NCBI GenBank assembly: GCA_003605065.1
Contig: QZJM01000041.1
Location: 1-40,438, forward strand
Direction of reading: 5' to 3'
DNA from: Dethiobacter sp.
GTDB lineage: Bacteria; Bacillota; Dethiobacteria; DTU022; UBA8154
DNA: 40,438 nucleotides
Shown: in pieces, positions 17,126 to 25,436 of the stretch
Numbering within the stretch: position 1 is the stretch's first letter
Layout of the letters: the number at the start of each line of letters is the position of its first letter
Notes under the pieces: generated by a model
Seen by the model: the letters and a program-made list of their open reading frames with translations, nothing else
Told to the model about the DNA's origin: nothing
The model's database searches: none
Translations under genes and position numbers: made by a program

Positions 17126-17173
17126 TTCCTTTCTTAACCTTTCTAATATAACCTTTGTCCCAGTCATTGTACT

Positions 17174-17202
17174 ATAGTAGCACTTTTGTTCCCGTTAAGC
17201 AA
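17174..17202 (-). promoter_or_regulatory. Predicted promoter of apbE
   Basis: Minus strand TTGCTT, 17-base spacer, then TACTAT. The expected transcription start falls at about 17167, leaving a leader of about 40 bases before the preferred apbE start codon. Confidence 0.45.
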
Positions 17203-17251
17203 GGTATTTAGACGGGGAAAAACAGGTGTCTTTACCACATCCTTGGATAAA

Positions 17252-17280
17252 AGATGGCAAAGGTTGGTGCTCGCTGAACA
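17252..17280. repeat. Partial copy of the 36.5-kb palindromic element
   Basis: This stretch shares TTGGTGCTCGCT exactly with the left end of the element at 36453-36662, and the flanking bases (AGATGGCAAAGG against AGGTGGCGCAAG) are close. The bases that follow (GAACATAACGG) resemble those just outside the right end of the larger copy (GGACATAACACGG). It may be a solo end left by deletion of the middle. Confidence 0.4.
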
Positions 17281-17299
17281 TAACGGAATCGGTAGAAAA

Positions 17300-17334
17300 C
17301 GGTCAAAAACTCCCCTGTTGTGAGTTGTTGACCG
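17300..17334 (-). terminator. Hairpin terminator after the restriction-modification remnant
   Basis: CGGTCAAAAACTC pairs with GAGTTGTTGACCG (12 of 13 positions) around a 9-base loop. On the minus strand it is followed by TTTTC. It lies about 25 bases past the stop of the endonuclease remnant. Confidence 0.5.
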
Positions 17335-17356
17335 CCTGTTTATTTTAGCTTAGTTT

Positions 17357-17578
17357 TTACTTAAAAATATTATCTGTATTAAAAAACCCTAGTGATTTCA
17401 TCGGAAGTATTTCGATCCCAACATCTAATAAATTTCCTTTTTTAGTTTTTTCTTTGGATATTTTTGTTTTACATTTTTCTGCGTCTATTGAGGATATAAC
17501 TTCTTCTATTTCATCCCATAATTCTGGTTTGTGTACAACAAGAAATTCAAAACCATTAAGATGGGAGTATTTTTCTAA
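17357..17578 (-). pseudogene. Internally deleted BstYI-like restriction endonuclease
   Basis: The frame reads YSHLNGFEFLVVHKPELWDE, then IEEVISSIDAEKCKTKISKE and KTKKGNLL, then jumps to DVGIEILPMKSLGFFN. From memory this closely follows BstYI (recognition R/GATCY): its N-terminus has YSHLNGLEF, an Ile-Asp-Ala-Glu segment and SKEKTKQG, and its C-terminal half has VGVEILPMKEL. About 100 central residues, including the expected catalytic core, are missing, and there is no start codon in frame. The piece is fused by deletion to the truncated methyltransferase gene upstream. A dead gene; the family call depends on recall and should be confirmed by alignment. Confidence 0.6.
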
Positions 17579-17903
17579 GTTTCAGATTATGTTTTTGGAA
17601 AATAGGAAACAAGAGAATATCTATAGGAATAATCTCGGAATTCTCAACAAAATTACCTACTTGCCAACAAATACTACCATCATCAGCTAAAATCCTTATG
17701 CATTCATCGATAATTAGTTCTTGATTCTTATAGTATTCATTAAGATCAATTTTTTTCTCATATGTTTTACCAATGTTATATGGAGGTGATGTTACGACAA
17801 GTTTTATAGATTTGTCTGGGACTGTCTTAACAAAATCATAACAAGAACCTTTGTATAACACTGCATCACAATCTTCCTGATATTTTGTTACTATTCTATC
17901 CAT
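17556..17903 (-). pseudogene. Truncated N4/N6 DNA methyltransferase
   Basis: The first 115 codons of a DNA amino-methyltransferase. The catalytic motif TSPPYNIGK (motif IV) is followed by NEYYKNQELIIDECIRILAD and a WQVGN segment, as in small type II N4-cytosine or N6-adenine enzymes. It starts at an ATG 11 bases after AAGGAG. It ends at LKLRKILPS, where family members continue LKLRNRI and then the target-recognition and SAM-binding FxGxG regions. At that point the sequence switches to the endonuclease remnant in another frame. With the target recognition region gone, activity is not expected. Confidence 0.75.
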
Positions 17904-17979
17904 ATGTAATATTACTCCTTAATTGCAATATACTTATAATCACTCCGGAGTATAAAAACCACCCGGTGCATTTTCCAAG

Positions 17980-20481
17980 TCATGGCCCTGTTAACCCCTT
18001 GGTAAAATAAAAGAGAATAAATATTACCAAACCGAGCATTAAGGCCAGCAACAGTGAATCAAAGTTTATATTTCGAATATTCCACTCCAGGGGGTTATAA
18101 CCGGGGCGTTTCCCTTTACTACCGGAAGCAGCATTTTCTCCGCCCCCCGCTTCTTCGCCCATTGTCACACCCTTTTGTATCAGCCGCTTGGTAGAAGCTC
18201 CTGCCTTTTCATAACCCCTGTCCAGAGCATTATCCAGCTGACCTGTCCTGTCAGCAATCCGCATGGCGGCTTCTCCGGTACGTTCGTATGTTTTATCAAG
18301 GGCCTGGTCAAGCTGCATAGTCTTGTCAGCAATCCGCATGGCGGCTTCTCCGGTACGCTGGTACGTTTTATCCAGGGCTTCGTCAAACTGCATAGTCCGA
18401 TCTGCCATACGCCTGGCAGCTTCACCTGTTATCTCATAGGCTTTGTTCAAGGCACCATCAAAACGGGTGGTACGATCAGCTAAATCTCTTGCCGTAAGGC
18501 CTGTTTTTTCATATACATCGTTTAAAGCATCGTCAAACTGCCTGCTCTTCTCCAGGAATTTAAGGGCGGAGTGACTGGAGGTCATATAAAATTGGTCCAG
18601 GCTGCTGTCAAATGACCCCACATAACGGCAAAAGCGCAGGAAATTGCCACCCAGGCTAAAATAAAAGTTGTTAACCGAACCATCCGCAGATACTCCGAAG
18701 CGGCAAAGAAGCTTTAGAGTTACACGTGCCACAGGAGCAAAAATTATATTTTCAATACTCAACCAGCGCGGAGCACTGCGATCAAAAAGTTTCCACTTGT
18801 TTAAAGGCAGGTAAATAGCCAGTGCCAGCACCAGAACCTGAAGTGCTGCTTCCAGGGGATGAGGATCAAAAAAATGGAAACCTTTAATATGTTTTATGGA
18901 ATGATACTCAAAAGTTAATACATTCGTTGAAGCCAGAACAAATTGTTCCACAAAGAAATTGGGATAAAGACCTACCGCCAGGATAAAAAGAAACAATACA
19001 AAAAGCGGCAGATAGAGCAGCCAGGGTGCTTTCCTTTTAAAATATTCTTTCCCCGGGATCGGTCCCAGGAAGACGCCCTGAAAAAATTTAAGATAATAGC
19101 AGAAAGTCAGGGCACTACCGACCATGAAAACTTTCTCAGCAAGATAAAGGTGAAAACCGCCGAAATGATGATGTGCTTCCAGCAGAGCATCATGAATTAA
19201 TGTCTTGCTGATATAGCCGTTAAAGCCGGGGATACCAGCAATAGCCAAAACAGAAAGAATAAAAAATACTGTTAAGAGGGGCATTTTTTTCCACAACCCC
19301 CCTAATTTTTTTAACTCCACTTCCCCGGTCCTGTAAAAGATAATACCTGCGATTAAAAAAAATGCTGTCTTAAAAAGGGTATGGTTAAAAGAATGCAAAA
19401 CCGCCCCGCTATAGCCCATGGCTTCTTCCGCACCGAAAAGATAAGCGCCGGCCCCCAGTCCGGTAACTACATATCCCATCTGGCTGATAGAGCTATAGGC
19501 CAATAATTTAAAAATATTGCTCTGCATAAGAGCCATAACCGCCCCCGCCACCATTGTCAGCAAGCCAAGCCACATTACAACATAACCGGCAGATATGGAA
19601 AAGGAAAAAAGATCCTTCATTTCCAGAGAAGAAGGGGTAAGTACCAGCATCAGAATTCGTAAGATGCCATAAATGCCGGCTTTGATCATGGCTCCGGAAG
19701 AAAGGGCATTAACGACAGCGGGTGAAGCAGCGTAAGCCCTGGGCATCCAGAGATGCAGGGGAACCACTCCCGCTTTAATGCCAAAACCGATAAAAAAGCA
19801 GGTAAATATAACTGCCGGGTTAATTCCGGGGGCTGCGGCCAGCTTTTCCATGAGGGGCACCAGTTCCACCGTTCCCACAGCGCTGTAAAGATAGAAAATA
19901 CCAAAAAGCAGTACCAGCCCGCCGGCGACACCCATGTACAGGGTAAAAAGACCGGCGGCTAAGGCCTCCCTGTTCAAGCGGTTGATTACCAGTACGTAAG
20001 AGCTAAAGGTCATTAATTCAAAGAAAAGAAAGAGGCTAACCAGATCACCGGTCAGAACAACACCAAGACAGCTTCCCAGCGTTAACAGGGAAAAGCAAAA
20101 ATACGGAAACGGCTGCTCTTCAATACTCATATAGGCAGAAGCATAAATTAATACCAGCATCCAGCACAGGGAGATCAGGAAAGCAAAAATAAAACTTAAC
20201 TGATCTACCCTGAAAAGCAGGCCTATGCTCATCAGTTCGCTGTAGCGAAACTCTATAATGCCGTGCCGGACCAGAGGATAGAGGGAAAGAACAAGCAGAA
20301 AAGTGGTTATCCCTACCAGGGCTGCCATAAACCCCGCAAACCTCTTAATTTTTGAGCCTGCCATCAAGATAAACAAGGAAGCAGCCATGGGAAAAAGAAC
20401 AACGGCCACAGGCCGCCAGGAAATAATTAGATTAGGTACCTCTTTGCTTATCTCACTAACTTCATGAGCCGCAAAAAACAT
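17980..20481 (-). CDS. MrpD/NuoL-like antiporter subunit with 25-residue C-terminal repeats
   Basis: An 833-residue protein. Residues 1 to about 590 are a proton-translocating antiporter-like core of the NuoL/M/N-MrpA/D family, with about 14-15 membrane helices, the TM5 glutamate E155 (FLFFELMTFSSYVLV) and the TM7 lysine K236 (GFGIKAGVVPLHLWMPRAY). After the core, residues about 599-773 form seven tandem 25-residue repeats of the pattern FDxALDKxYExTGEAAxRxADRT. A short glycine-rich linker and one final membrane helix (LLLALMLGLVIFILFYF) follow. Usual MrpD length is about 490, so about 240 residues are extra. The last gene of the Mrp cluster, it has a good GAGGAGG start region. Confidence 0.9.
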   Translation of the reverse strand: MFFAAHEVSEISKEVPNLIISWRPVAVVLFPMAASLFILMAGSKIKRFAGFMAALVGITTFLLVLSLYPLVRHGIIEFRYSELMSIGLLFRVDQLSFIFAFLISLCWMLVLIYASAYMSIEEQPFPYFCFSLLTLGSCLGVVLTGDLVSLFLFFELMTFSSYVLVINRLNREALAAGLFTLYMGVAGGLVLLFGIFYLYSAVGTVELVPLMEKLAAAPGINPAVIFTCFFIGFGIKAGVVPLHLWMPRAYAASPAVVNALSSGAMIKAGIYGILRILMLVLTPSSLEMKDLFSFSISAGYVVMWLGLLTMVAGAVMALMQSNIFKLLAYSSISQMGYVVTGLGAGAYLFGAEEAMGYSGAVLHSFNHTLFKTAFFLIAGIIFYRTGEVELKKLGGLWKKMPLLTVFFILSVLAIAGIPGFNGYISKTLIHDALLEAHHHFGGFHLYLAEKVFMVGSALTFCYYLKFFQGVFLGPIPGKEYFKRKAPWLLYLPLFVLFLFILAVGLYPNFFVEQFVLASTNVLTFEYHSIKHIKGFHFFDPHPLEAALQVLVLALAIYLPLNKWKLFDRSAPRWLSIENIIFAPVARVTLKLLCRFGVSADGSVNNFYFSLGGNFLRFCRYVGSFDSSLDQFYMTSSHSALKFLEKSRQFDDALNDVYEKTGLTARDLADRTTRFDGALNKAYEITGEAARRMADRTMQFDEALDKTYQRTGEAAMRIADKTMQLDQALDKTYERTGEAAMRIADRTGQLDNALDRGYEKAGASTKRLIQKGVTMGEEAGGGENAASGSKGKRPGYNPLEWNIRNINFDSLLLALMLGLVIFILFYFTKGLTGP
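18163..18687 (-). repeat. Seven tandem 75-bp coding repeats
   Basis: Within the last Mrp gene, a 75-bp (25-codon) unit recurs seven times in phase. The first units (nearest the membrane core) are diverged. The later ones are nearly identical at DNA level; for example TCAGCAATCCGCATGGCGGC occurs twice exactly, 78 bases apart or close to it. The gradient suggests recent tandem duplication at the C-terminal end of the array. The units are helical and amphipathic with heptad-like spacing. Confidence 0.85.
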
Positions 20482-20555
20482 CTGACTTCCTCCTCATGAT
20501 CTTCCAGGGCATACGTACAAAACAAATACAGGAAAGGAAACTGTTCCCTTGGTTC

Positions 20556-22046
20556 TTAAGGCATCGCATGGTTAAATAAAAAACTGGCTGCTTTTAAGGA
20601 CAGCTCAAAAGCAATATTATTGGGCATAAGCCCGAACATAAGACAACCGATGCCCAGAATGGCTACGGGAATAATCATCTTATAACTGGCCTCGCTGACT
20701 TTAATCTTCACTCCCTCACCATGTTCCTCTCCGCCGAAAAAGGCCGCGATAATAATAGGAAGGTAATAGAGGCCGTTAAGCAGACTGCTGACTAATAAAA
20801 CAACTACATAAACCGGCGCTCCGGCATCCAGTGCCCCAAGGCTTAAAGTCCACTTGCTAAGAAAACCATTTAAAGGGGGTATACCGATCATCGCCAGGGC
20901 CGCCAGGGTAAAAGCCCCCATCGTCACAGGCATTTTCTTTCCTATCCCGTGTAAATCATTGATATTACGCAAACCTGTTTTCCAGATAATTGCCCCCGCC
21001 GCAAGGAAGAGGGTGCTTTTCATAATGGCATGGCTGAAGATGTGAAATACATCTCCCACCAGGGCCTTTTCATTTAAAAGAGCCATTCCCAGGATAATAT
21101 AGCCCATCTGTCCGATACTGGAGTAAGCCAGACGCCTTTTAAGATCGAACTGGGTTATGGCTACGGCCGAGCCAAGTAAAATTGTTATCACCGCTATGAC
21201 CCCAAGAAGAAGGTCCCAGCGTGCCTCCTTGATAACGGAAACATTAAAAACGTGAAAGATAACCCTTAAAAGGCCATAGGCCCCAGTTTTTAACATAATA
21301 CCGGAAAGCAGGGCGCTGGCAGGAGAAGGTGCCACCGGGTGCGCATCGGGAAGCCAAACATGCAGGGGAAACATACCCGCCTTCATACCAAAACCAATTA
21401 AAAAAGCTATAAAGGCCAGAAAAGCCAGGGTGCTCGGAACCGTAATTAAGGTTCCCTCGCTCAGGCTTACGGTCCCTGCCAGTTCGAAGGTAAGAATAAT
21501 AGCAAAAAATAAGGCCAGGCCTCCGATAATAGTCATAATCAGGTACTTATACCCTGCTCTTAACGCTTCCCTGGTTTCTTCATGAATTACCAGGACGTAA
21601 GAAATCAGGGACATCAATTCAAAGAAAATAAAGAGGGTAAAAAAATCACCGGCCATAAAAATTCCCAGTGTGCTGCCCAGGGTAAAGATGAAAATAGGGA
21701 AATAGCGGTTCCCGCCATGTTCATGAGACATATAATCAATAGAGTAAACGGAAACCAGCATCCATATAAAAGAGGAAATCGCTGCCAGGCAGAAGCTTAA
21801 AATATCGACCCTTACCGTTATCCCCAGGCCCGGAAGAATGTCAAAGAGCGTAAATACTATTACTTTCCCTGACATTATAACAGGATACATGGCCGCTATC
21901 GAAAGAAAAGTTACAACGGCTGTAGCAACAGATAACCCGTTACGCAATTTTTCTGAGCGCCTGCTGGTAATTAAAATAATCACAGACATAAAAATGGGAA
22001 ACATTACCGCCCAGATTGGTAAAAAGTTGTAAATGACTGTTTCCAA
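20556..22046 (-). CDS. mrpD: MrpD-like monovalent cation/H+ antiporter subunit (second copy)
   Basis: A 496-residue, 14-helix member of the MrpD/NuoM/N family. Glu in FIFFELMSLISYVLV and Lys in GFGMKAGMFPLHVWLPDAH mark the TM5 and TM7 proton-pathway residues. It also has the broken-helix SPASALLSGIMLKTGAYG and the TM12 lysine context GFLSKWTLSLGALD. It lies 74 bases before the repeat-bearing third subunit and 77 bases after the first mrpD. Both neighbours are paralogues, so this cluster has three channel subunits in a row. Confidence 0.92.
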   Translation of the reverse strand: METVIYNFLPIWAVMFPIFMSVIILITSRRSEKLRNGLSVATAVVTFLSIAAMYPVIMSGKVIVFTLFDILPGLGITVRVDILSFCLAAISSFIWMLVSVYSIDYMSHEHGGNRYFPIFIFTLGSTLGIFMAGDFFTLFIFFELMSLISYVLVIHEETREALRAGYKYLIMTIIGGLALFFAIILTFELAGTVSLSEGTLITVPSTLAFLAFIAFLIGFGMKAGMFPLHVWLPDAHPVAPSPASALLSGIMLKTGAYGLLRVIFHVFNVSVIKEARWDLLLGVIAVITILLGSAVAITQFDLKRRLAYSSIGQMGYIILGMALLNEKALVGDVFHIFSHAIMKSTLFLAAGAIIWKTGLRNINDLHGIGKKMPVTMGAFTLAALAMIGIPPLNGFLSKWTLSLGALDAGAPVYVVVLLVSSLLNGLYYLPIIIAAFFGGEEHGEGVKIKVSEASYKMIIPVAILGIGCLMFGLMPNNIAFELSLKAASFLFNHAMP

Positions 22047-22123
22047 AATAACTCACCCCTTTATATTACTTGTAATTATAACATAATTATTATCGGACGT
22101 GACCGAAAATTTTTTATAATTCC

Positions 22124-23593
22124 CTAGCGCGTCATGGCTTTTTCAATAAGGTTTAAAAGCGGCCCGGGGAAAAAGCCGAAAATAACTACTCCTGCAGCTA
22201 AAATAAGAACCGGCACCAGCATCAAGGCCGGCACATCCCTGTGTTCAGAACGGGGCTCAACCTTCGTCCCAAAAAAAGCATCAATAACGATGGGAAAATA
22301 GTAAATACCGTTCAATAAACTGCTCAGCAGGATAATGGCCACATAAAAAGGCCTGCCCAGGTCCAAAGCACCCAGGGCCAGGTACCATTTACTGATAAAC
22401 CCGCTGGTACCGGGGATACCTACCATAGAAAGAGCGCCCACAGTAAAGGCGCCCATGGTCCAGGGCATACGGACTCCAATCCCTTTTAAATCCTTTATCC
22501 GGCGAATTCCCGTAGCATAAATAATTAATCCCGCCGCCATGAAAAGCATAGACTTCATCATGGCATGGTTAAAGATATGCAAAAGCCCCCCCGAAAGAGC
22601 CCTGTCTCCAAATAAGCCTATACCCATAAAAACATAACCTATCTGGGCGATACTGGAATAGGCCAGCATTCTTTTAATATCGTCCTGAACCATGGCAAAG
22701 ATCGAACCGACCAGCACCGCCAGGACAGAAAGAAAAAGAATTATATCCAGAACAGGAACGGCTGCATAGATCTGCGGCGGAAAAACGCGAAATAACAACT
22801 TTATCAGGGCAAAAGCATATATTTTAATTACCAGGCCCGAAAGAACCGCACTTGACGGTGATGGTGCGGAAGAATGGGCATCAGGCAGCCACACATGCAG
22901 CGGAAACAAAGCAGATTTGACCCCCAACCCCACAATGAAAAGGCTCAGTGCAATTAAAATATTAAAGGGATAGAGGGCAAGGGCTGCCGGCAGCTCTGCA
23001 GCGATATACACAAAATTAAGATTTCCCGTAACCATATAAATCATCGCTACAGCTAAAAGTACACACCCCGAGCCCAGTACGCTTAAAATAAGATATTTTA
23101 TACTGGCCTCCAGACATCTCCTGTCTTCTTTAATCGAAATAATACCGCAGGAGGCAATGGCAGATATTTCTATAAATACAAACATGTTGAAAAGATCGTT
23201 GGTAAGAGCGATACCCATCATCGAACCGATCAGCAGTAAATAAAGAGTATAATACCAGCTTAAAACTTCTTTTTTTAATTCGTGACGGAGATCTTTTGCA
23301 CCATAGATCATTACCAGAAGCCCGATAGAGCTTAAAACCATTAACATATAAACAGCCAGGAAATCTACAGATAACTCAATCCCCCAGGGGGGAGGCCATC
23401 CTCCCAAATGATAGAAAAACGGGCCCTTGCGCCCCACCAGGAAAATGAGGTACAGGGAAAAAACAAAAACTGCCGAAAGAGATGCGATCGTCAGGGGAAA
23501 AGCCAGGTTTTTTCTATAGCGATCCAGTAAGGGGACACTGTAAGAAGCCCCCAGCAAGATAACTATAAGCAGAACAGGTACATGAATTGCCAA
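22124..23593 (-). CDS. mrpD: MrpD-like monovalent cation/H+ antiporter subunit (first copy)
   Basis: A 489-residue MrpD/NuoN-type channel. Glu in MFVFIEISAIASCGIIS and Lys in GLGVKSALFPLHVWLPDAH are the conserved membrane charges; SPSSAVLSGLVIKIYAFALI and TSGFISKWYLALGALDLG follow. It begins one base after the mrpC stop, as expected for an MrpC-MrpD (NuoK-NuoN-like) pair, so it is the best candidate for the canonical MrpD. Its neighbours downstream are two further paralogues. Confidence 0.93.
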   Translation of the reverse strand: MAIHVPVLLIVILLGASYSVPLLDRYRKNLAFPLTIASLSAVFVFSLYLIFLVGRKGPFFYHLGGWPPPWGIELSVDFLAVYMLMVLSSIGLLVMIYGAKDLRHELKKEVLSWYYTLYLLLIGSMMGIALTNDLFNMFVFIEISAIASCGIISIKEDRRCLEASIKYLILSVLGSGCVLLAVAMIYMVTGNLNFVYIAAELPAALALYPFNILIALSLFIVGLGVKSALFPLHVWLPDAHSSAPSPSSAVLSGLVIKIYAFALIKLLFRVFPPQIYAAVPVLDIILFLSVLAVLVGSIFAMVQDDIKRMLAYSSIAQIGYVFMGIGLFGDRALSGGLLHIFNHAMMKSMLFMAAGLIIYATGIRRIKDLKGIGVRMPWTMGAFTVGALSMVGIPGTSGFISKWYLALGALDLGRPFYVAIILLSSLLNGIYYFPIVIDAFFGTKVEPRSEHRDVPALMLVPVLILAAGVVIFGFFPGPLLNLIEKAMTR

Positions 23594-23594
23594 T

Positions 23595-23969
23595 TTATCT
23601 TTCCTCCCTGGCTCTAATAAGAGCTATCTCATCAGCATCTACAGTTCCATAATGGGCATATAACTTTGAAATCAGGCTGAGGGCATAAGCTGTAACGCTA
23701 ACGGCGACAACGATTCCCGTAAGGATAAGGGCCGAAGGAAGCGGGTTAATATACTGATAACCGGCCCCTTCCTGAATGATGGGGGCTCTCCCGCCCCTGA
23801 CATAACCTATGGCTACAAAAAAAAGAAAAATAGAAGTATCCATAATATTCATCCCGATTATTTTTTTAATCAGGTTGGAATGGGTAAGCATAGTATGAAA
23901 CCCGATAACAAACAAGACCATAGCGACAAAATAGTAATAATTATTTAAAAGCTTAAGTACGATTTCCAT
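23595..23969 (-). CDS. mrpC: MrpC (NuoK-like) antiporter subunit
   Basis: A 124-residue, three-helix protein homologous to NuoK/MnhC. It carries KKIIGMNIMDTSIFLFFVA, the conserved region after the first helix, then INPLPSALILTGIVVAVSV and AYALSLI. It overlaps mrpB by 17 bases and is followed directly by mrpD. Confidence 0.93.
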   Translation of the reverse strand: MEIVLKLLNNYYYFVAMVLFVIGFHTMLTHSNLIKKIIGMNIMDTSIFLFFVAIGYVRGGRAPIIQEGAGYQYINPLPSALILTGIVVAVSVTAYALSLISKLYAHYGTVDADEIALIRAREER

Positions 23970-24396
23970 CGCTGTCTTCTCCTCCGCTTAAGCTGTAAAA
24001 AAGAGTGACCATCGTGGAAGCAACCTTGGCCCCAATACCCATAGCCAGTAAAAATATAATCCCACTGCTGAGCAGCTGGCCCGGTGTTCCCAGGGGAACA
24101 CCGGCAATTTTGTTAGCCAGAAAATTGCTTCCCAGCAGTATCCCTATAAGCCCCACCAGTAAATACCACAACGCTCCTCCACTTTCCAGCAGGGACGAAA
24201 GATCATGACTGAGCTTTCGGGAACCTGCTTCCAGGTTAAAAGAAATTCCATAAAGGATCATGCTGGAAGCTACAATAGCCCCCCCGGCAAAACCTCCTCC
24301 CGGCGAAAGGTGGCCATGGAAAATTACATACAGGCCGTAAAGTTGTATAAAAGGAACAATCAACCTGCTAACTGCTCTAACAACAATATCCTCCAT
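23953..24396 (-). CDS. mrpB: MrpB antiporter subunit (MnhB domain)
   Basis: A 147-residue membrane protein with the MnhB signature: LIVPFIQLYGLYVIFHGHLS followed by PGGGFAGGAIVASSMILYG. About four helices. Corresponds to MbhF in Thermococcales hydrogenases. It is the sixth gene in order E-F-G-D'-E'-B-C-D. Confidence 0.93.
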   Translation of the reverse strand: MEDIVVRAVSRLIVPFIQLYGLYVIFHGHLSPGGGFAGGAIVASSMILYGISFNLEAGSRKLSHDLSSLLESGGALWYLLVGLIGILLGSNFLANKIAGVPLGTPGQLLSSGIIFLLAMGIGAKVASTMVTLFYSLSGGEDSDGNRT

Positions 24397-24422
24397 AACA
24401 TCCTCTCCTTAAGGTGCTTCTC

Positions 24423-24794
24423 TTAATGAGTTTTAAGAGTGGATATGGCCGCCGCAATAGCCACAAAAAGGACCGTGGCTTCCCCCAACGTATCAAAAGC
24501 ACGATAGTCTGTTATAATGGCGGCAATAACGTTAAGCGCCCCTGTTTCACCTACTGTTCCTTCAATGTAACGTGAAGCTACAAGATTATTGGCAGGCGTA
24601 TTCAGGGCTCCAAATGCCGGCATTTCCGCCACAGTGATAACCAGGGCATAACCGATCATAGAAAGAATAATAAACACCAGGATCTGCCTTATCTGGCTTT
24701 GGGGCAGATAAAAAAACACATAAGCTATCACCAGCAAAATCCCTACTCCGATTAAGGGGTTTACTTCCACCGGTTTTGAGGCCCCCTTTAGCAT
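24423..24794 (-). CDS. MbhE-like / MrpA C-terminal antiporter subunit
   Basis: A 123-residue membrane protein. The C-terminal DYRAFDTLGEATVLFVA is the signature that closes full-length MrpA proteins, and the preceding AGALNVIA-like region (TGALNVIAAIITDYR) fits. In archaeal Mrp and Mbh complexes this piece is a separate small protein (MbhE). No convincing SD precedes the ATG. The frame is continuous with the upstream DUF4040 gene apart from that gene's single TGA, 15 codons before the ATG. Start choice is therefore uncertain. Confidence 0.85.
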   Translation of the reverse strand: MLKGASKPVEVNPLIGVGILLVIAYVFFYLPQSQIRQILVFIILSMIGYALVITVAEMPAFGALNTPANNLVASRYIEGTVGETGALNVIAAIITDYRAFDTLGEATVLFVAIAAAISTLKTH

Positions 24795-24839
24795 AATATT
24801 GGTCGTAAAGTTACCGTTGCTTTTTGCAAATAAATAAAG

Positions 24840-25082
24840 TCACTCCGTGCGTTTCGTTTTACTGATCGTGGCAATAAACAAGAATGTGGTCACCCCTGCA
24901 CCCAGGGCCGCCTCCGTAATAGCAACATCAGAGGCCCCCAGCATCTGCCAGATTATGGCCATAACCAGGCTGTACGCAGCAAAAATTATTACGGCACTGA
25001 TAAGATCCCTGATCCGTGCCACAGCAATAGCACAGACAATAAGGAAAGAAAGCAATAAGAAATCCAGTGCGGCAACTAACAT
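24840..25082 (-). CDS. MbhD-like DUF4040 subunit
   Basis: An 80-residue, three-helix protein: DFLLLSFLIVCAIAVARIRD, then LISAVIIFAAYSLVMAIIW and GASDVAITEAALGAGVTTFL. This is the DUF4040 (MbhD) domain found in the C-terminal part of MrpA. The conserved Glu in ITEAALGAG is present. It starts 8 bases after mrpG and ends with a TGA that is in frame with the next subunit. Full-length MrpA, which would carry this domain plus a NuoL-like domain, is absent from the cluster. Confidence 0.88.
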   Translation of the reverse strand: MLVAALDFLLLSFLIVCAIAVARIRDLISAVIIFAAYSLVMAIIWQMLGASDVAITEAALGAGVTTFLFIATISKTKRTE

Positions 25083-25090
25083 AATCTTCT

Positions 25091-25423
25091 TTAAGCCCCT
25101 CCTTTCCCGGAGGAAACATCCAGTTCAAAACTGTTTTCAGACATGGGAATGCCGCTGCAGTAAGATGCCTTGGCAATTACATGGGCTGCTGTGGGGTTGG
25201 TAATCCATAGAAGCACAATGATCAATAGAAGCTTTATGGCAATAAATACGTTCCCCTGTAAAAACAAGCCCAACAGTATTAAGCCCGCACCCAGGGTATC
25301 GCATTTAGTAGTAGCATGCAAGCGGGTATAAACATCAGGCAGGCGCAGCAAGCCGATTACTCCTACGGTAAAAAAGAATACACCCAAAAAAATTAACACG
25401 GCAGAAGCAATATTTAAAATCAT
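25091..25423 (-). CDS. mrpG: MrpG antiporter subunit
   Basis: A 110-residue, three-helix protein of the PhaG/MnhG family with the signature FFFTVGVIGLLRLPDVYTRL followed by HATTKCDTLGAGLILLG. The ATG at 25421-25423 is 8 bases after AAAGGAG and begins at the family N-terminus; a longer frame upstream overlaps mrpF and lacks an SD. The tail after about residue 85 is hydrophilic. Confidence 0.92.
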   Translation of the reverse strand: MILNIASAVLIFLGVFFFTVGVIGLLRLPDVYTRLHATTKCDTLGAGLILLGLFLQGNVFIAIKLLLIIVLLWITNPTAAHVIAKASYCSGIPMSENSFELDVSSGKGGA

Positions 25424-25436
25424 AACAGCAACTCCT

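Noticed and set aside
17940-17980. CTCCGGAG palindrome after the last Mrp gene as a terminator
   Set aside because: It lies upstream of a T-poor stretch, and the stem is too short.
18163-18687. Tandem repeats resembling a CRISPR array or minisatellite
   Set aside because: The repeats have no spacers and are in frame within a long coding region.
24840-24842. TGA as a selenocysteine codon
   Set aside because: No cysteine-equivalent position is known there in the DUF4040 family and no SECIS-like hairpin is evident just downstream.
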